Assembly (NCBI RefSeq): GCF_022669055.1 | Contig: NZ_JAJMLW010000001.1 | Span: forward strand, 682,001-746,000 | Origin: Adlercreutzia faecimuris | GTDB taxonomy: Bacteria > Actinomycetota > Coriobacteriia > Coriobacteriales > Eggerthellaceae | Length of the DNA stretch: 64,000 bases | Reading direction: 5' to 3' | Shown: positions 24,779 to 33,784 of the stretch, piece after piece | How the letters are laid out: every line of letters begins with the position of its first letter | Position numbering within the stretch: the first letter of the stretch is position 1 | The notes under the pieces: model-generated | Told to the model about the DNA's origin: nothing | The model's database searches: none | What the model saw: only the letters and a program-made list of their open reading frames with translations | Position numbers and translations under genes: made by a program

Positions 24779-26734
24779 ATGCGCAAGTTCAAGACCGAGA
24801 GCAAGAAGCTCCTCGACCTCATGATCAACTCCATCTACACCAACCGCGAGATATTCCTGCGCGAGCTCATCTCCAACGCCTCCGACGCGGTGGACAAGCT
24901 CTACTTCCGCAGCCTCACCGACGACTCCGTGCAGATCAACCGCGCCGACCTGGCCATCACCATCGGCTTCGACGAGGCCGCGCGCACCGTCACCGTGTCG
25001 GACAACGGCATCGGCATGAGCAAGGACGACCTCGACAAGAACCTGGGCACCATCGCCCATTCCGACTCCTACGAGTTCAAGGCCGCGGCCAAGGACGTCC
25101 CCGGCGAGCAGGAGGGCCTCGACGACCAGAAGGCCGTCGACATCATCGGCCAGTTCGGCGTCGGCTTCTACTCCGCCTTCATGGTGGGAAAGAAGGTGCG
25201 CGTCGTGTCGCGCGCCTACGGGTCTGACGAGGCCTGGGCCTGGGAGAGCGACGGCATCGAGGGCTACACCATCAGCGAGGCCGAGCGCGCCGAGCACGGC
25301 ACCGACGTCGTCATCTACCTGAAGGACGACGCCGACGAGGAGTCCTACGGCGAGTTCGCCACGGAATACGGTCTGACCGACCTGGTCAAGCGCTACAGCA
25401 ACTACGTGCGCTACCCTATCCAGATGGAGGTCACCAAGAGCCGCATGAAGCCGCGTCCGGCCGACGCCGGCGACGACTACGTGCCCGAGTTCGAGAACTA
25501 CACCGAGGTGGAGACCATCAACTCGATGGTGCCCATCTGGAAGCGCAAGGGCGCCGAGGTGTCCCAGGAGGAGTACAACGAGTTCTACAAGACCGACTTC
25601 CACGACTTCGAGGACCCCGCGCGCACCATCACCGTGCACGCCGAGGGCACGCTCAACTACGACGCGCTGCTGTTCGTGCCGTCCCGTGCCCCCTTCGACC
25701 TGTACACCAAGGAGTACAAGAAGGGCCTGGCCCTCTACAGCTCCAACGTGCTCATCATGGACAAGTGCGAGGAGCTGGTGCCCGACTACTTCAACTTCGT
25801 GCGCGGCGTGGTCGACTCCGCTGACCTGACGCTCAACATCTCGCGTGAGACGCTGCAGCACAACGGCCAGCTGCGCGCCATCGCCCGCCGCCTGGAGAAG
25901 AAGGTCAAGGCCGACCTGGCCGCGATGCGCGATGACGACCGCGAGGCCTACGAGAAGTTCTTCGAGCAGTTCGGCCGCACCCTCAAGTTCGGCGTCTACA
26001 CGAGCTACGGCATGGCCAAGGACACCCTGGCCGACCTCCTGCTGTTCTACTCGGCCAAGCAGAAGAAGATGATCACGCTCGACGAGTACCTGGCCGACGC
26101 CCCGGCCGACCAGGAGTCCATCTTCTTCGCCGCCGGCGAGGGCCTGGAGCACCTGGCCAAGATGCCCATCGTCACCACGGTGCTGGCCAAGGGCTACGAC
26201 GTGCTGCTGTGCACCGAGAACGTCGACGAGTTCTGCATGATGGCGCTCGGCGACTACGCCAAGAAGGACGGCGACGAGGAGCGCGCGTTCCCGCTGAAGA
26301 ACGTCGGCAGCGAGGACCTGGGGCTCACCACCGAGGAGGAGAAGAAGGAGGCCGCCGAGGCCACCGAGGAGAACCGCGAGCTCTTCGACGTGATGACCGA
26401 GGCCCTGGGCGGCCGCGTCGAGAAGGTGGTCGTGTCGACGCGCCTCACCGACGCGCCGGTGGTGCTGACCACCGAGGGCGCCGTGTCGCTGCAGATGGCC
26501 CAGATGCTCAAGAACGCGCCGGGCGCCGAGGAGGCCCCCAAGAGCCAGGTGGTGCTGGAGGTCAACCCGAAGAGCCCCGTGTTCGACACGCTCAAGGCGG
26601 CCCACGAGGGCGGCGACGACGCCAAGGTGAAGAAGTACACCGAGATCCTGTTCGACCAGGCGCTGCTGGTGGAGGGCCTGCCCATCGAGGATCCCATCGC
26701 CTTCGCCCAGGCCGTGACCGAGCTCATGAAGTAG
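24779..26734 (+). CDS. htpG: Hsp90-family molecular chaperone HtpG
   Basis: 651 aa, full length for bacterial Hsp90. The N-terminal GHKL ATPase domain has IFLRELISNASDAVDKL, VSDNGIGM and GQFGVGFYSAF. The middle domain has LPLNISRE-like DLTLNISRETLQHN, and the C-terminal dimerisation domain follows. I chose ATG 24779 (MRKFKTESKKLLDLM) after GAAAGAAGG. An in-frame extension to 24611 is basic, low-complexity leader sequence and lies downstream of the CIRCE. The N-terminal Arg/Phe-Lys-Thr-Glu opening is typical. ATP-dependent maturation of client proteins in the cytosol. Regulated by HrcA if the CIRCE is functional. Confidence 0.95.
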   Translation: MRKFKTESKKLLDLMINSIYTNREIFLRELISNASDAVDKLYFRSLTDDSVQINRADLAITIGFDEAARTVTVSDNGIGMSKDDLDKNLGTIAHSDSYEFKAAAKDVPGEQEGLDDQKAVDIIGQFGVGFYSAFMVGKKVRVVSRAYGSDEAWAWESDGIEGYTISEAERAEHGTDVVIYLKDDADEESYGEFATEYGLTDLVKRYSNYVRYPIQMEVTKSRMKPRPADAGDDYVPEFENYTEVETINSMVPIWKRKGAEVSQEEYNEFYKTDFHDFEDPARTITVHAEGTLNYDALLFVPSRAPFDLYTKEYKKGLALYSSNVLIMDKCEELVPDYFNFVRGVVDSADLTLNISRETLQHNGQLRAIARRLEKKVKADLAAMRDDDREAYEKFFEQFGRTLKFGVYTSYGMAKDTLADLLLFYSAKQKKMITLDEYLADAPADQESIFFAAGEGLEHLAKMPIVTTVLAKGYDVLLCTENVDEFCMMALGDYAKKDGDEERAFPLKNVGSEDLGLTTEEEKKEAAEATEENRELFDVMTEALGGRVEKVVVSTRLTDAPVVLTTEGAVSLQMAQMLKNAPGAEEAPKSQVVLEVNPKSPVFDTLKAAHEGGDDAKVKKYTEILFDQALLVEGLPIEDPIAFAQAVTELMK

Positions 26735-26758
26735 GGACGGAGATCCCGTCGATTCGCG

Positions 26759-26790
26759 GAAGGCGCCCTCCGACGGGGGCGCCTTCTTCT
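26759..26790 (+). terminator. Rho-independent terminator of htpG
   Basis: GAAGGCGCCC (26759-26768) pairs with GGGCGCCTTC (26777-26786) and is followed by TTCT, 24 bp after the htpG stop. Confidence 0.8.
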
Positions 26791-26822
26791 ATCATGGGGT
26801 GCTTCCGCTTGTCGGAAGCTAG

Positions 26823-26866
26823 TTGACATGATCTACTATAGGACACTATTCTATGTGTGCCATAGT
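26823..26866 (+). promoter_or_regulatory. Promoter with imperfect palindrome before the NitT/TauT-type ABC operon
   Basis: TTGACA (26823-26828) is followed after 18 nt by TATTCT (26847-26852). ACTATAGGACAC (26835-26846) and GTGTGCCATAGT (26855-26866) are inverted repeats matching at 10 of 12 positions around that -10. The overlap suggests repression of the operon starting at 26938. Confidence 0.5.
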
Positions 26867-26937
26867 AAACTATCAGCCCAAGGCGATGGGGGCGTGCCGC
26901 GGCAGGCACGGCCACGGGAAAGAGGAAGGAAGCCCGC

Positions 26938-28083
26938 ATGACGCTCAGCAGAAGAACCTTCGTGAAGGTGGCCGGCGTGTCCGCCGCCACGCTCGCTATG
27001 GGAGGCCTCGTGGCCTGCTCCGGGGGCGAGGACAAGAAGGAGGCCCCGGCCGACGCGCCCCGGCCCGACGCCGGCCCGCAGGAGGAGGCCTTCATGAGCC
27101 AGGGCAAGGGCGAGCATCTGACCTGCGCCGTCACCGGCAAGCTCATCAAGATCGCCCCCGCCATCATCGCCCAGCAGAAGGGCTTCTTCGCCGAGGAGGA
27201 GTGCGACGTCGAGTTCCAGACCATCGCGCTGGCCGACGCCATGGCCGCCATGTCGGTCAACCGCCTGGACATCGACCTGTTCGGCGTCGTGCCGGCCTGC
27301 TCGTACGTGTCCCAGGGCGCCGAGATCTACGTCTTCGGCGGCACCATCCTCAACGGCTCGGAGATGCTGTCCACCGAGGCCTTCGATCGCGAGCTCAAGA
27401 CGGCCGACGACTTCCGTGGCCTGCGCATCAACTGCTCGCGCGAGGAGACCGGCCAGATGGCCCTCAAGAACTACCTCCAGGAAAACGGCCTGACCCTGGG
27501 CGAGGACGTGTTCTTCGAGTACGTCGACAACAACACCACGGCCATGGAGGGCCTGCGCTCCGACCAGTGCGACCTGTTCATCACCAACAACGCCATGGGC
27601 TACTCGCTCGGCGTCGACGGCATCAAGGTGGCCGGCATCGTGCGCGACGTGACGGGCGACTACCCGTGCTGCCGCCAGAACTGCTCGGCCGAGGCCTACA
27701 CGTCCAAGTACCTGTCGCTCGTGGACTTCGAGGTGGCCATCCTGCGCGGCTACGACTTCTACCTCAACAACAAGGACGAGGTCATCCAGATGCTCTGCGA
27801 CTACTCCAGCCAGGAGCCGGACTACGTCGAGGCCGCCATGTACGGCACCGATACCTACCGCAACGTCATGAACCTCTCGCCCGACCCGCACACCAAGGAC
27901 GTGAAGGCGTTCTACAAGGCGCTCCAGAACATCAACGAGATCGAGCCCGACTCGCCCTACGACATGGAGCCCTACGCCGTGTCCGGCATCTACCGCAAGG
28001 CCCTCGACATCCTGCTCGACCGCGAGCCCGACAACGAGACCTATAAGCAGCTCGACGCCGACTTCAGCAAGTACAACGATTAA
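26938..28083 (+). CDS. NitT/TauT-type ABC transporter substrate-binding lipoprotein (Tat-exported)
   Basis: 381 aa. The N-terminus MTLSRRTFVKVAGVSAATL is a twin-arginine signal that runs into a lipobox (GGLVAC, Cys at about residue 27), so a Tat-secreted lipoprotein is predicted. The mature part is an NMT1/TauA-like fold: KLIKIAPAIIAQQKGFFAEEECDVEFQTI, then DIDLFGVVPACSYVSQGAEIYVFGG. A cysteine-rich stretch (DYPCCRQNCSAEAY) is unusual for the family. First gene of an operon with ATPase, permease and a radical SAM protein. Ligand unknown; a sulfonate, a pyrimidine or another cofactor precursor are possibilities only. Confidence 0.87.
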   Translation: MTLSRRTFVKVAGVSAATLAMGGLVACSGGEDKKEAPADAPRPDAGPQEEAFMSQGKGEHLTCAVTGKLIKIAPAIIAQQKGFFAEEECDVEFQTIALADAMAAMSVNRLDIDLFGVVPACSYVSQGAEIYVFGGTILNGSEMLSTEAFDRELKTADDFRGLRINCSREETGQMALKNYLQENGLTLGEDVFFEYVDNNTTAMEGLRSDQCDLFITNNAMGYSLGVDGIKVAGIVRDVTGDYPCCRQNCSAEAYTSKYLSLVDFEVAILRGYDFYLNNKDEVIQMLCDYSSQEPDYVEAAMYGTDTYRNVMNLSPDPHTKDVKAFYKALQNINEIEPDSPYDMEPYAVSGIYRKALDILLDREPDNETYKQLDADFSKYND

Positions 28084-28090
28084 GATGGTG

Positions 28091-28125
28091 CGGCGGCCCC
28101 GGCGCGTCAGGCGCCGGGGCCGCCG
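28091..28125 (+). terminator. Intercistronic hairpin after the binding-protein gene
   Basis: A perfect 15-bp GC stem (28091-28105 with 28111-28125, loop GTCAG) is followed by only a weak T-run (GTGTTTCCC). Between a binding-protein gene and its ATPase gene, such hairpins commonly stabilise the upstream mRNA or attenuate readthrough, keeping binding protein in excess. Confidence 0.65.
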
Positions 28126-28154
28126 CGTGTTTCCCGAGTGGAGAGAGAAGGAAC

Positions 28155-29033
28155 ATGGGGGCTCTCGTTCTCGATGACGTCTGCTTCTCGTACAGCGACG
28201 ACCTCGACCTGTTCACCCGGCGTCGGCGCGCGGCCGGTGAGGGGGAGGACCTGGTGCTCAAGCACCTCAGCCTGACCGTGGAGGACGGGCAGTTCCTGTG
28301 CCTGGTAGGCCATTCCGGCTGCGGCAAGACGACGCTTCTGCGCACGCTCGCCGGCCTGCAGGCGCCCACGGCGGGCAGCATCGCCATCGACGGCAAGCCG
28401 CTCGACGGGCCGGGGCTCGACCGCTCGGTGGTGTTCCAGAACTACTCGCTGTTCCCGTGGATGACGGCGCTCGCGAACGTGGAGTTCGGCGTGCGCCAGG
28501 CCTCCGTCGAGCTGGGGCGCGGCCTCACCAAGGCCCAGGTCGCCGAGGTGTCGCGCTCCTACCTGGCCCGCGTGGGCATGGAGAAGGCGGCCGACCTGCA
28601 TCCCTACCAGCTCTCCGGCGGCATGCAGCAGCGCGTGGCCATCGCCCGGGCGCTCGCCATGGACACCGAGATCCTGCTGTTCGACGAGCCCTTCGGCGCC
28701 CTGGACGTGCGCACGCGCCGCGACCTGCAGGAGCTCATGAGCGCGCTGTGGGTGGAGGCCGACCGCGACCGCCGCAAGACGGCCGTGTTCGTCACCCACG
28801 ACATCGACGAGGCGCTGCTCCTGGCCGACCGCATCGTCTTCATGAGCGACGGCCGCTTCCTGGCCGACATCCCCGTGGGCGCCGCGCGCCCGCGCGATCC
28901 CGAGGAGTTCCTGCGCCGTCCCGCCGTGCGGCTCATCCAGGACGAGCTCATGGGGCTGTTCTACGACGCCGTGGAGACGCGGCGCGACCTGGCCGACCGC
29001 GAGCAGGTCTTCGAGGGGAGCGTGACGCCATGA
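28155..29033 (+). CDS. ABC transporter ATP-binding protein, NitT/TauT type
   Basis: 292 aa. Walker A is GHSGCGKT, the signature is [15 protein letters not shown], Walker B is ILLFDEPFGALD, and the H-loop is VFVTHDIDEAL. The last ~35 residues (RDPEEFLRRPAVRLIQDELMGLFYDAVE) form the short C-terminal extension typical of this group. An insertion near residues 15-35 (LDLFTRRRRAAGEGEDL) is larger than usual. It couples to the permease by an ATGA overlap. Confidence 0.9.
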   Translation: MGALVLDDVCFSYSDDLDLFTRRRRAAGEGEDLVLKHLSLTVEDGQFLCLVGHSGCGKTTLLRTLAGLQAPTAGSIAIDGKPLDGPGLDRSVVFQNYSLFPWMTALANVEFGVRQASVELGRGLTKAQVAEVSRSYLARVGMEKAADLHPYQLSGGMQQRVAIARALAMDTEILLFDEPFGALDVRTRRDLQELMSALWVEADRDRRKTAVFVTHDIDEALLLADRIVFMSDGRFLADIPVGAARPRDPEEFLRRPAVRLIQDELMGLFYDAVETRRDLADREQVFEGSVTP

Positions 29034-29950
29034 GGCGCATCGTCGTTGAGTTCGTCATCGCCCACGTCCTGCTGGCGGCGCTGGTGGGCGTCATCCTGCT
29101 CATGCCGGACGCGCGCAAGGTCTACCCGGCCACGGCGCTTCTGGTGGCCATCGGCGTCATCGAGCTGTGCTACCTGCTGGCGCTCTTCCGCGGGCGCAAG
29201 CTCGACCCGTTCCCGTCGGGGTCGTCCGACATCATCTGCGCCGTGTGGGTGCTGATGCTGGTGTGGGAGCTGTCGTCGACCAAGCTCGGCATCGCCCACA
29301 GCGTGCTCATCCCCTCGCCGGAGAACGTGTTCTACGTGTTCCAGCGGTCGGGCCCGGAGCTGTGGGCCAACGTGGTGTCGTCGCTGGAGCTCCTGCTGTC
29401 CGGCTACATCCTCGGCACGGCGCTCGGCGTGATCCTGGGCGTCGTGGTGGGCTGGGTGCCGCGCCTGCGCGCCATGTTCTACCCCATCGCCAACGTGCTG
29501 GCCCCCATCCCGTCGGTCATCTTCACGCCGTTCCTCGTCATCCTCATGCCGTCGTACCGCTGGGCGGCCATCATGGTCATCCTGCTGGGCGTGTTCTGGC
29601 CGCAGTTCCTGTCGATGATCCTGCGCGTGGGGTCGCTGCCTCAGGCCATTACCGACAACGCCCGCGTGCTCAAGGTGAGCAACTGGACGATGATCACCAA
29701 GATCATCCTGCCGTTCATCGTGCCGGACGTGCTCAAGAACATGCGGGTGTCGCTGACCACCGGCTTCCTCATGCTCATGTACGCCGAGAGCTTCGGCGCG
29801 AAGTCCGGCATCGGCTACTGGATATCCAACGCCAACGTGTTCGCCAACTACGCGAACATCGTGGCCGGCGTCATCACCTGCGGCATGACGGTGACGGCGC
29901 TCAACTACCTGACCGCCTGGCTGCAGAAGCGCTTCACCACCTGGCGCTAG
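29030..29950 (+). CDS. ABC transporter permease, NitT/TauT type
   Basis: 306 aa. Three N-terminal hydrophobic segments precede the conserved BPD permease core: SSLELLLSGYILGTALGVILG, then the EAA loop near AITDNARVLKVSNWTMITKIILP, then a last helix ending in TTWR. It overlaps the ATPase gene by 4 bp and is followed 13 bp later by a radical SAM gene, so the four genes form one operon. The first ~70 residues are longer than in SsuC/TauC. Confidence 0.88.
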   Translation: MRRIVVEFVIAHVLLAALVGVILLMPDARKVYPATALLVAIGVIELCYLLALFRGRKLDPFPSGSSDIICAVWVLMLVWELSSTKLGIAHSVLIPSPENVFYVFQRSGPELWANVVSSLELLLSGYILGTALGVILGVVVGWVPRLRAMFYPIANVLAPIPSVIFTPFLVILMPSYRWAAIMVILLGVFWPQFLSMILRVGSLPQAITDNARVLKVSNWTMITKIILPFIVPDVLKNMRVSLTTGFLMLMYAESFGAKSGIGYWISNANVFANYANIVAGVITCGMTVTALNYLTAWLQKRFTTWR

Positions 29951-29963
29951 AGAGGGAGGACCT

Positions 29964-31064
29964 ATGAACCAGGATACCAAGGACCTGATCGACCGCGTCT
30001 TCGACGAGGGGTCGCGCGGGGCATCGCAGCCCCGCGAGGTCATCATCGCGCTGCTCGAGCTCGACTCGGCATCCGAGGAGGTGGCCTACTTGCGCGAGCG
30101 CGCGGCCGAGATGGCCCATCTCGCCACGAACAACAGCGCCTCCATATCGGGCGCCATCGGCGTCGATCTGTGCAGCTGCGACATGAACTGCAAGTTCTGC
30201 TCGTTCGGCACCGCCTGGGGCCTGGTGGAGGAGGACGTCATCTACTCCAAGGCCGAGATCATCGAGCTGGTGCGCGAGTACGTCGAGGCGGGCGTCACCA
30301 CCATCACGCTGCGCTCGACCGAGTTCTACGACCTGAACGTGCTGTCCGAGTGGCTCGCCGATATCCGCGAGGCGGTGCCGGGCAGCTACCTCATCAACCT
30401 CAACGTGGGCGAGATGAGCCCGGCCATGGCCGAGGCGGCCTACCAGGCCGGCGCCACGAGCGCCTACCACGTGGTGCGCATGCGCGAGGGCATCGACACG
30501 CCCTTCGACGTGAGCCTGCGCTGGCAGACCATCGACGCCATCAGCAACTCGCCGCTGCGCTGGATCACCTGCGTGGAGCCCCTGGGCATCGAGCACACCA
30601 ACGAGGAGATAGCCGACCGCATCCTGGAGAACCTGGCGCACCGCCCCTACGGCATGAGCGTCATGGCCCGCGTGAACGTGCCGGGCACCCCCTTCGAGGG
30701 CGTCGAGCCCATCAGCGAGGAGCGCATGCTGCACCTGCTGGCCACGCTGCGCCTGAGCGTCGGCACGAAGGTGCGCACCTGCGGCATGCATCCGGCGGTG
30801 CCCGCGGCGCTGTACTCCGGCGGCAGCAACTTCACCGTGGAGCGCGGCGCCAACCCGCGCGACACCACGTTCAACGAGGAGGTCTGGCGCGGCTTCACCG
30901 TGGCCGAGGCCCGCGCGCTCATCGAGGAGGCCGGCTTCGAGTGCCGCTCGGAGAGCCCCGACCCGCGCTTCCCGGTCGACGGCAAGATGTGGTGGAAGGT
31001 GGGCGACCCGGCCGACTACGTCATGCCCGACCCCACCGGCCCCTGCTGCGGCCGCCACGAGTAG
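29964..31064 (+). CDS. BioB-like radical SAM protein
   Basis: 366 aa, cytoplasmic. The CxxxCxxC cluster motif is Cys72/76/79 (SCDMNCKFCSFG), with an extra Cys70. The barrel architecture and the motifs AYHVVRMREG, CVEPLGIEHTNEE and CGMHPAVPA recall biotin synthase / HydE relatives. The C-terminus ends in GPCCGRHE. It is the fourth gene of the ABC operon, so its substrate may be the imported compound or something made from it. The convergent gene at 31083 is a clear paralogue. No pathway can be named from sequence alone. Confidence 0.82.
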   Translation: MNQDTKDLIDRVFDEGSRGASQPREVIIALLELDSASEEVAYLRERAAEMAHLATNNSASISGAIGVDLCSCDMNCKFCSFGTAWGLVEEDVIYSKAEIIELVREYVEAGVTTITLRSTEFYDLNVLSEWLADIREAVPGSYLINLNVGEMSPAMAEAAYQAGATSAYHVVRMREGIDTPFDVSLRWQTIDAISNSPLRWITCVEPLGIEHTNEEIADRILENLAHRPYGMSVMARVNVPGTPFEGVEPISEERMLHLLATLRLSVGTKVRTCGMHPAVPAALYSGGSNFTVERGANPRDTTFNEEVWRGFTVAEARALIEEAGFECRSESPDPRFPVDGKMWWKVGDPADYVMPDPTGPCCGRHE

Positions 31065-31082
31065 GGGAGGGCGCCCCGCCGG

Positions 31083-32075
31083 TTACGCGTAGTAGCGCGA
31101 GGGACCGTCCCACACCTTCCAGTCGCATTCGGCGTACAGGTCGCGGCACTGTTCGACCGAGTAGCCGCGCAGGGTCTCGGCCTCCACGTCGCGGGGCGAC
31201 GTGCCGCGCTCGGCCCAGATGATGTTGGCGCCGGCCTGGGCGCACAGCTGGCTGGGCTCGTGGGTGCAGTTGCCGCGGATGCTCGGCCCCGTGGCCAGGG
31301 CGATGGAGCCCGCGTAGGTGGCCAGGCGCCCGTAGCTGATGTTGCCGTACTTCGAGAACGCCGTGTTCGGGATGGTGTTGCGCCGCATGGCGCCACTGAA
31401 GCCCACCTCCAGGCTGCGGGCCAGCAGGATGAGATCGGCCAGCTCGTCGGGGGTGTGCTCCGGGCCGATGGGCTCGATGCAGTTACCCACCACCAGGCCC
31501 GCCTCCTTGGCCGCCTCGATGGTGGCGATGCGCGCGTCGCGGTCGCAGCGGGTGTAGGTGCCCTCACCCAGGCGCATGACGTGGTAGGCGCCTGCCACGC
31601 CCGCCGCCTTGAGCTCGCGCGCGTAAGCCAGGTCGAAGTCGGCGACGTTCGCCACGATGGGGATGTCGCGGGTGAGCACCCCGCGCACGGCGGCCACCAC
31701 GTCGAGGAACTGCTCCTGGTCGTAGCGGGCGGTGGTCACCAGGTAGAGGGCGTTCACGCCGGCGGCGTCGAAGGTGCTCGCCTCGTCGAGGATGCGCTCG
31801 AGCGGCAGCTCGGTCTTGCGGCGGAAGACGCCGGCGCTCACGGCGAAGGAGCAGAAGGCGCAGTCGCACGGGCACGGCGACGCGTCCAGGCCGATGTGGC
31901 TGTGGATCTCGGCGTAGCCGTCGTTGAGCTCGCTGGTGAAGGCGCGCCCGGCCTGCTGGATGGCGAAGGCCTCGGGGGAGAGGTTCTCGACCGACAGCAG
32001 GGCGATTATCTCGGCCCGGTCGAGCAGCGCGCCGCCGCGGGCCTTGTCGATGATGCGGATGATGCTCTGGTCCAT
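31083..32075 (-). CDS. BioB-like radical SAM protein, paralogue of the convergent gene
   Basis: 330 aa. CxxxCxxC is Cys68/72/75 within SPCPCDCAFCSFAVS. It shares several blocks with the protein at 29964-31064: AYHVMRLGEG versus AYHVVRMREG, IEPIGPEHTPDELAD versus VEPLGIEHTNEEIAD, and RGTSPRDVEAETLRGYSVEQCR versus RGANPRDTTFNEEVWRGFTVAEAR (compared by eye). It lies 9 bp downstream of apt in the same direction. The two proteins may act on the same or successive substrates. Substrate unknown. Confidence 0.82.
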   Translation of the reverse strand: MDQSIIRIIDKARGGALLDRAEIIALLSVENLSPEAFAIQQAGRAFTSELNDGYAEIHSHIGLDASPCPCDCAFCSFAVSAGVFRRKTELPLERILDEASTFDAAGVNALYLVTTARYDQEQFLDVVAAVRGVLTRDIPIVANVADFDLAYARELKAAGVAGAYHVMRLGEGTYTRCDRDARIATIEAAKEAGLVVGNCIEPIGPEHTPDELADLILLARSLEVGFSGAMRRNTIPNTAFSKYGNISYGRLATYAGSIALATGPSIRGNCTHEPSQLCAQAGANIIWAERGTSPRDVEAETLRGYSVEQCRDLYAECDWKVWDGPSRYYA

Positions 32076-32084
32076 GGCTCGCTC

Positions 32085-32615
32085 CTACTCGACGGCGTGG
32101 AGGGAGAAGACCTCCGCGTCGGTTACCTCGGCGATGGCGGCCCGCGGGTTCAGGAAGGCCAGCTCCAGGAAGAAGCCCATCCCCGCCAGCTGGGCGCCCG
32201 TGTCCTCCACCAGCTTCACCAGCGCGCGGACGGTGCCGCCCGTGGCCACCAGGTCGTCCACGATCAGCACCACGTCGTCGGGCGTGAGCGCGTCGCGGTG
32301 GATCTCCAGCGCGTCGGACCCGTATTCCAGCTCGTAGGTGGCGGCGTAGGTGTCGCGGGGGAGCTTGCCGGGCTTGCGGGCCGGCACGAAGCCGGCGCCC
32401 AGGGCCACGGCGACCGGCGCGCCCACGATGAAGCCGCGGGCCTCGGCGCCGATGACCTTGGTGACGCCGCGCCCGGCGAAGCGGCCGGCGATGCCGTCGA
32501 CCACGGCGGCCAGCGCCTCGGCGTCGGCGAGCACGGGGGTGATGTCCTTGAAGACCACTCCGGGAACGGGGTAGTCGGGCAGGTCGATGATGAGCGAGGC
32601 GGGGTCGACGGCCAT
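32085..32615 (-). CDS. apt: Adenine phosphoribosyltransferase
   Basis: 176 aa, standard length. It converts adenine and PRPP to AMP and pyrophosphate (purine salvage, cytosol). The PRPP-binding motif VVLIVDDLVATGGT and the APRT segments DYPVPGVVFKDITPVL and GAEARGFIVG are intact. ATG 32615 follows GAAAGGAACCC. An in-frame ATG at 32639 is possible but has no better site. It appears to be the first gene of a two-gene operon with a radical SAM protein. APRT would also recycle adenine, although radical SAM enzymes release 5'-deoxyadenosine rather than adenine directly. Confidence 0.92.
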   Translation of the reverse strand: MAVDPASLIIDLPDYPVPGVVFKDITPVLADAEALAAVVDGIAGRFAGRGVTKVIGAEARGFIVGAPVAVALGAGFVPARKPGKLPRDTYAATYELEYGSDALEIHRDALTPDDVVLIVDDLVATGGTVRALVKLVEDTGAQLAGMGFFLELAFLNPRAAIAEVTDAEVFSLHAVE

Positions 32616-32794
32616 GGGAGGGTTCCTTTCGACGGGCACGGGCGGGGCTGCGGCCGTCGCGGCGAGCGGGGCCGGCTCGCCCTCGCGCCCGTCGCAGCCG
32701 CCTGCCGCGCCGCGGTTTTCTGCAACCCGCTTATTCTAGCCCAACGCCCCCATCGCGAAAACGGGGGAGGGGAGGGCTAGCGGCGCTCGGTGCC

Positions 32795-33784
32795 CTACGC
32801 CGTCGTCTTGACGGCGCCCTTGTCGCAGCGGTTGCCCCAGCTGTCGATGATGTCCTTGTCGCGGTAGACGCAGATGATCTCGCAGTGGTTGGCGCACTTG
32901 CCGCATTCCACCTCGCGGGTCTTGAAGTCGAAGTCGAGCAGGGCCTCGAAGTCGAACGCGCCGCTGGCGAAGGGACCCGACTCGGCGTCGGTGATGGGGC
33001 CGGCGTCGGCCGCCAGCAGCGCCGCGCCGAACGCGCCCATGAGATGCCCGTCCGGGTCGACCGTGACGGGCATCCCCAGCTGCTCCTCGAAGGCGTGCAC
33101 CACGCCGGCGTTCTTCGACACGCCGCCCTGGAACACGACGGGGGCGTCTATCTTCTTCCCCTTCCCCACATTGTTGAGGTAGTTCGACGCCACGGCGTTG
33201 CACAGCCCCGCGATGATGTCCTCGCGCGCGTAGCCCACCTGGATCTTGTGCACCAGGTCGCTCTCGGCGAACACGGTGCAGCGCGCCGCGATGTTGGCCG
33301 GGCGCTTCGACGTGAGCGCGATGTCGCCGAACTCCTCCACCTCGACGCCCAGGCGATGGGCCTGGCTCGACAGGAACGAGCCGGTGCCGGCCGCGCACAG
33401 GGTGTTCATGGCGTAGTCGACGGCGATGCCGCCCGACACGCAGATGATCTTGGAGTCCTGGCCGCCGATCTCCAGGATGGTGCGCACGTCGGGGTGCAGG
33501 TAGGTGGTGCCCACCGCGTGGGCCGTGATCTCGTTCTTGATGACGCTCGCGCCGAGCATGGCGCCTACCAGCCGCCGAGCGCTGCCCGTGGTGCCGGCGC
33601 CCACGATCCGCACGCCCGCGTCTGCCACCTGGCTCTCCAGCTCGCGCACGACGTTGCGCGAGGCCTCGGTGGGGTTGCCCTCCGTCCACAGGTACGACCG
33701 CGCGATGATGGTGCGGTCCTCGTCGATGATGACGCCCTTGGTGGAGATGGAGCCGATGTCTATTCCGAGGTAGCCGAGGGTCAT
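32795..33784 (-). CDS. 2-hydroxyacyl-CoA dehydratase activator, BadF/BadG/BcrA/BcrD ATPase family
   Basis: 329 aa, ASKHA-fold ATPase. The N-terminal phosphate loop is GIDIGSISTKGVIIDE and the second is EIGGQDSKII. Cys130 (NTLCAAGTGSFL) and Cys169 (ARCTVFAESD) match the two cysteines that hold a bridging [4Fe-4S] in the HgdC homodimer. A C-terminal addition (ECGKCANHCEIICVYRD... GNRCDKG) holds more cysteines and may bind another cluster. The family performs ATP-driven low-potential electron transfer to a dehydratase or reductase partner. It overlaps the upstream DUF2229 gene by 4 bp. About 180 bp before it hold only the apt leader. Confidence 0.87.
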   Translation of the reverse strand: MTLGYLGIDIGSISTKGVIIDEDRTIIARSYLWTEGNPTEASRNVVRELESQVADAGVRIVGAGTTGSARRLVGAMLGASVIKNEITAHAVGTTYLHPDVRTILEIGGQDSKIICVSGGIAVDYAMNTLCAAGTGSFLSSQAHRLGVEVEEFGDIALTSKRPANIAARCTVFAESDLVHKIQVGYAREDIIAGLCNAVASNYLNNVGKGKKIDAPVVFQGGVSKNAGVVHAFEEQLGMPVTVDPDGHLMGAFGAALLAADAGPITDAESGPFASGAFDFEALLDFDFKTREVECGKCANHCEIICVYRDKDIIDSWGNRCDKGAVKTTA

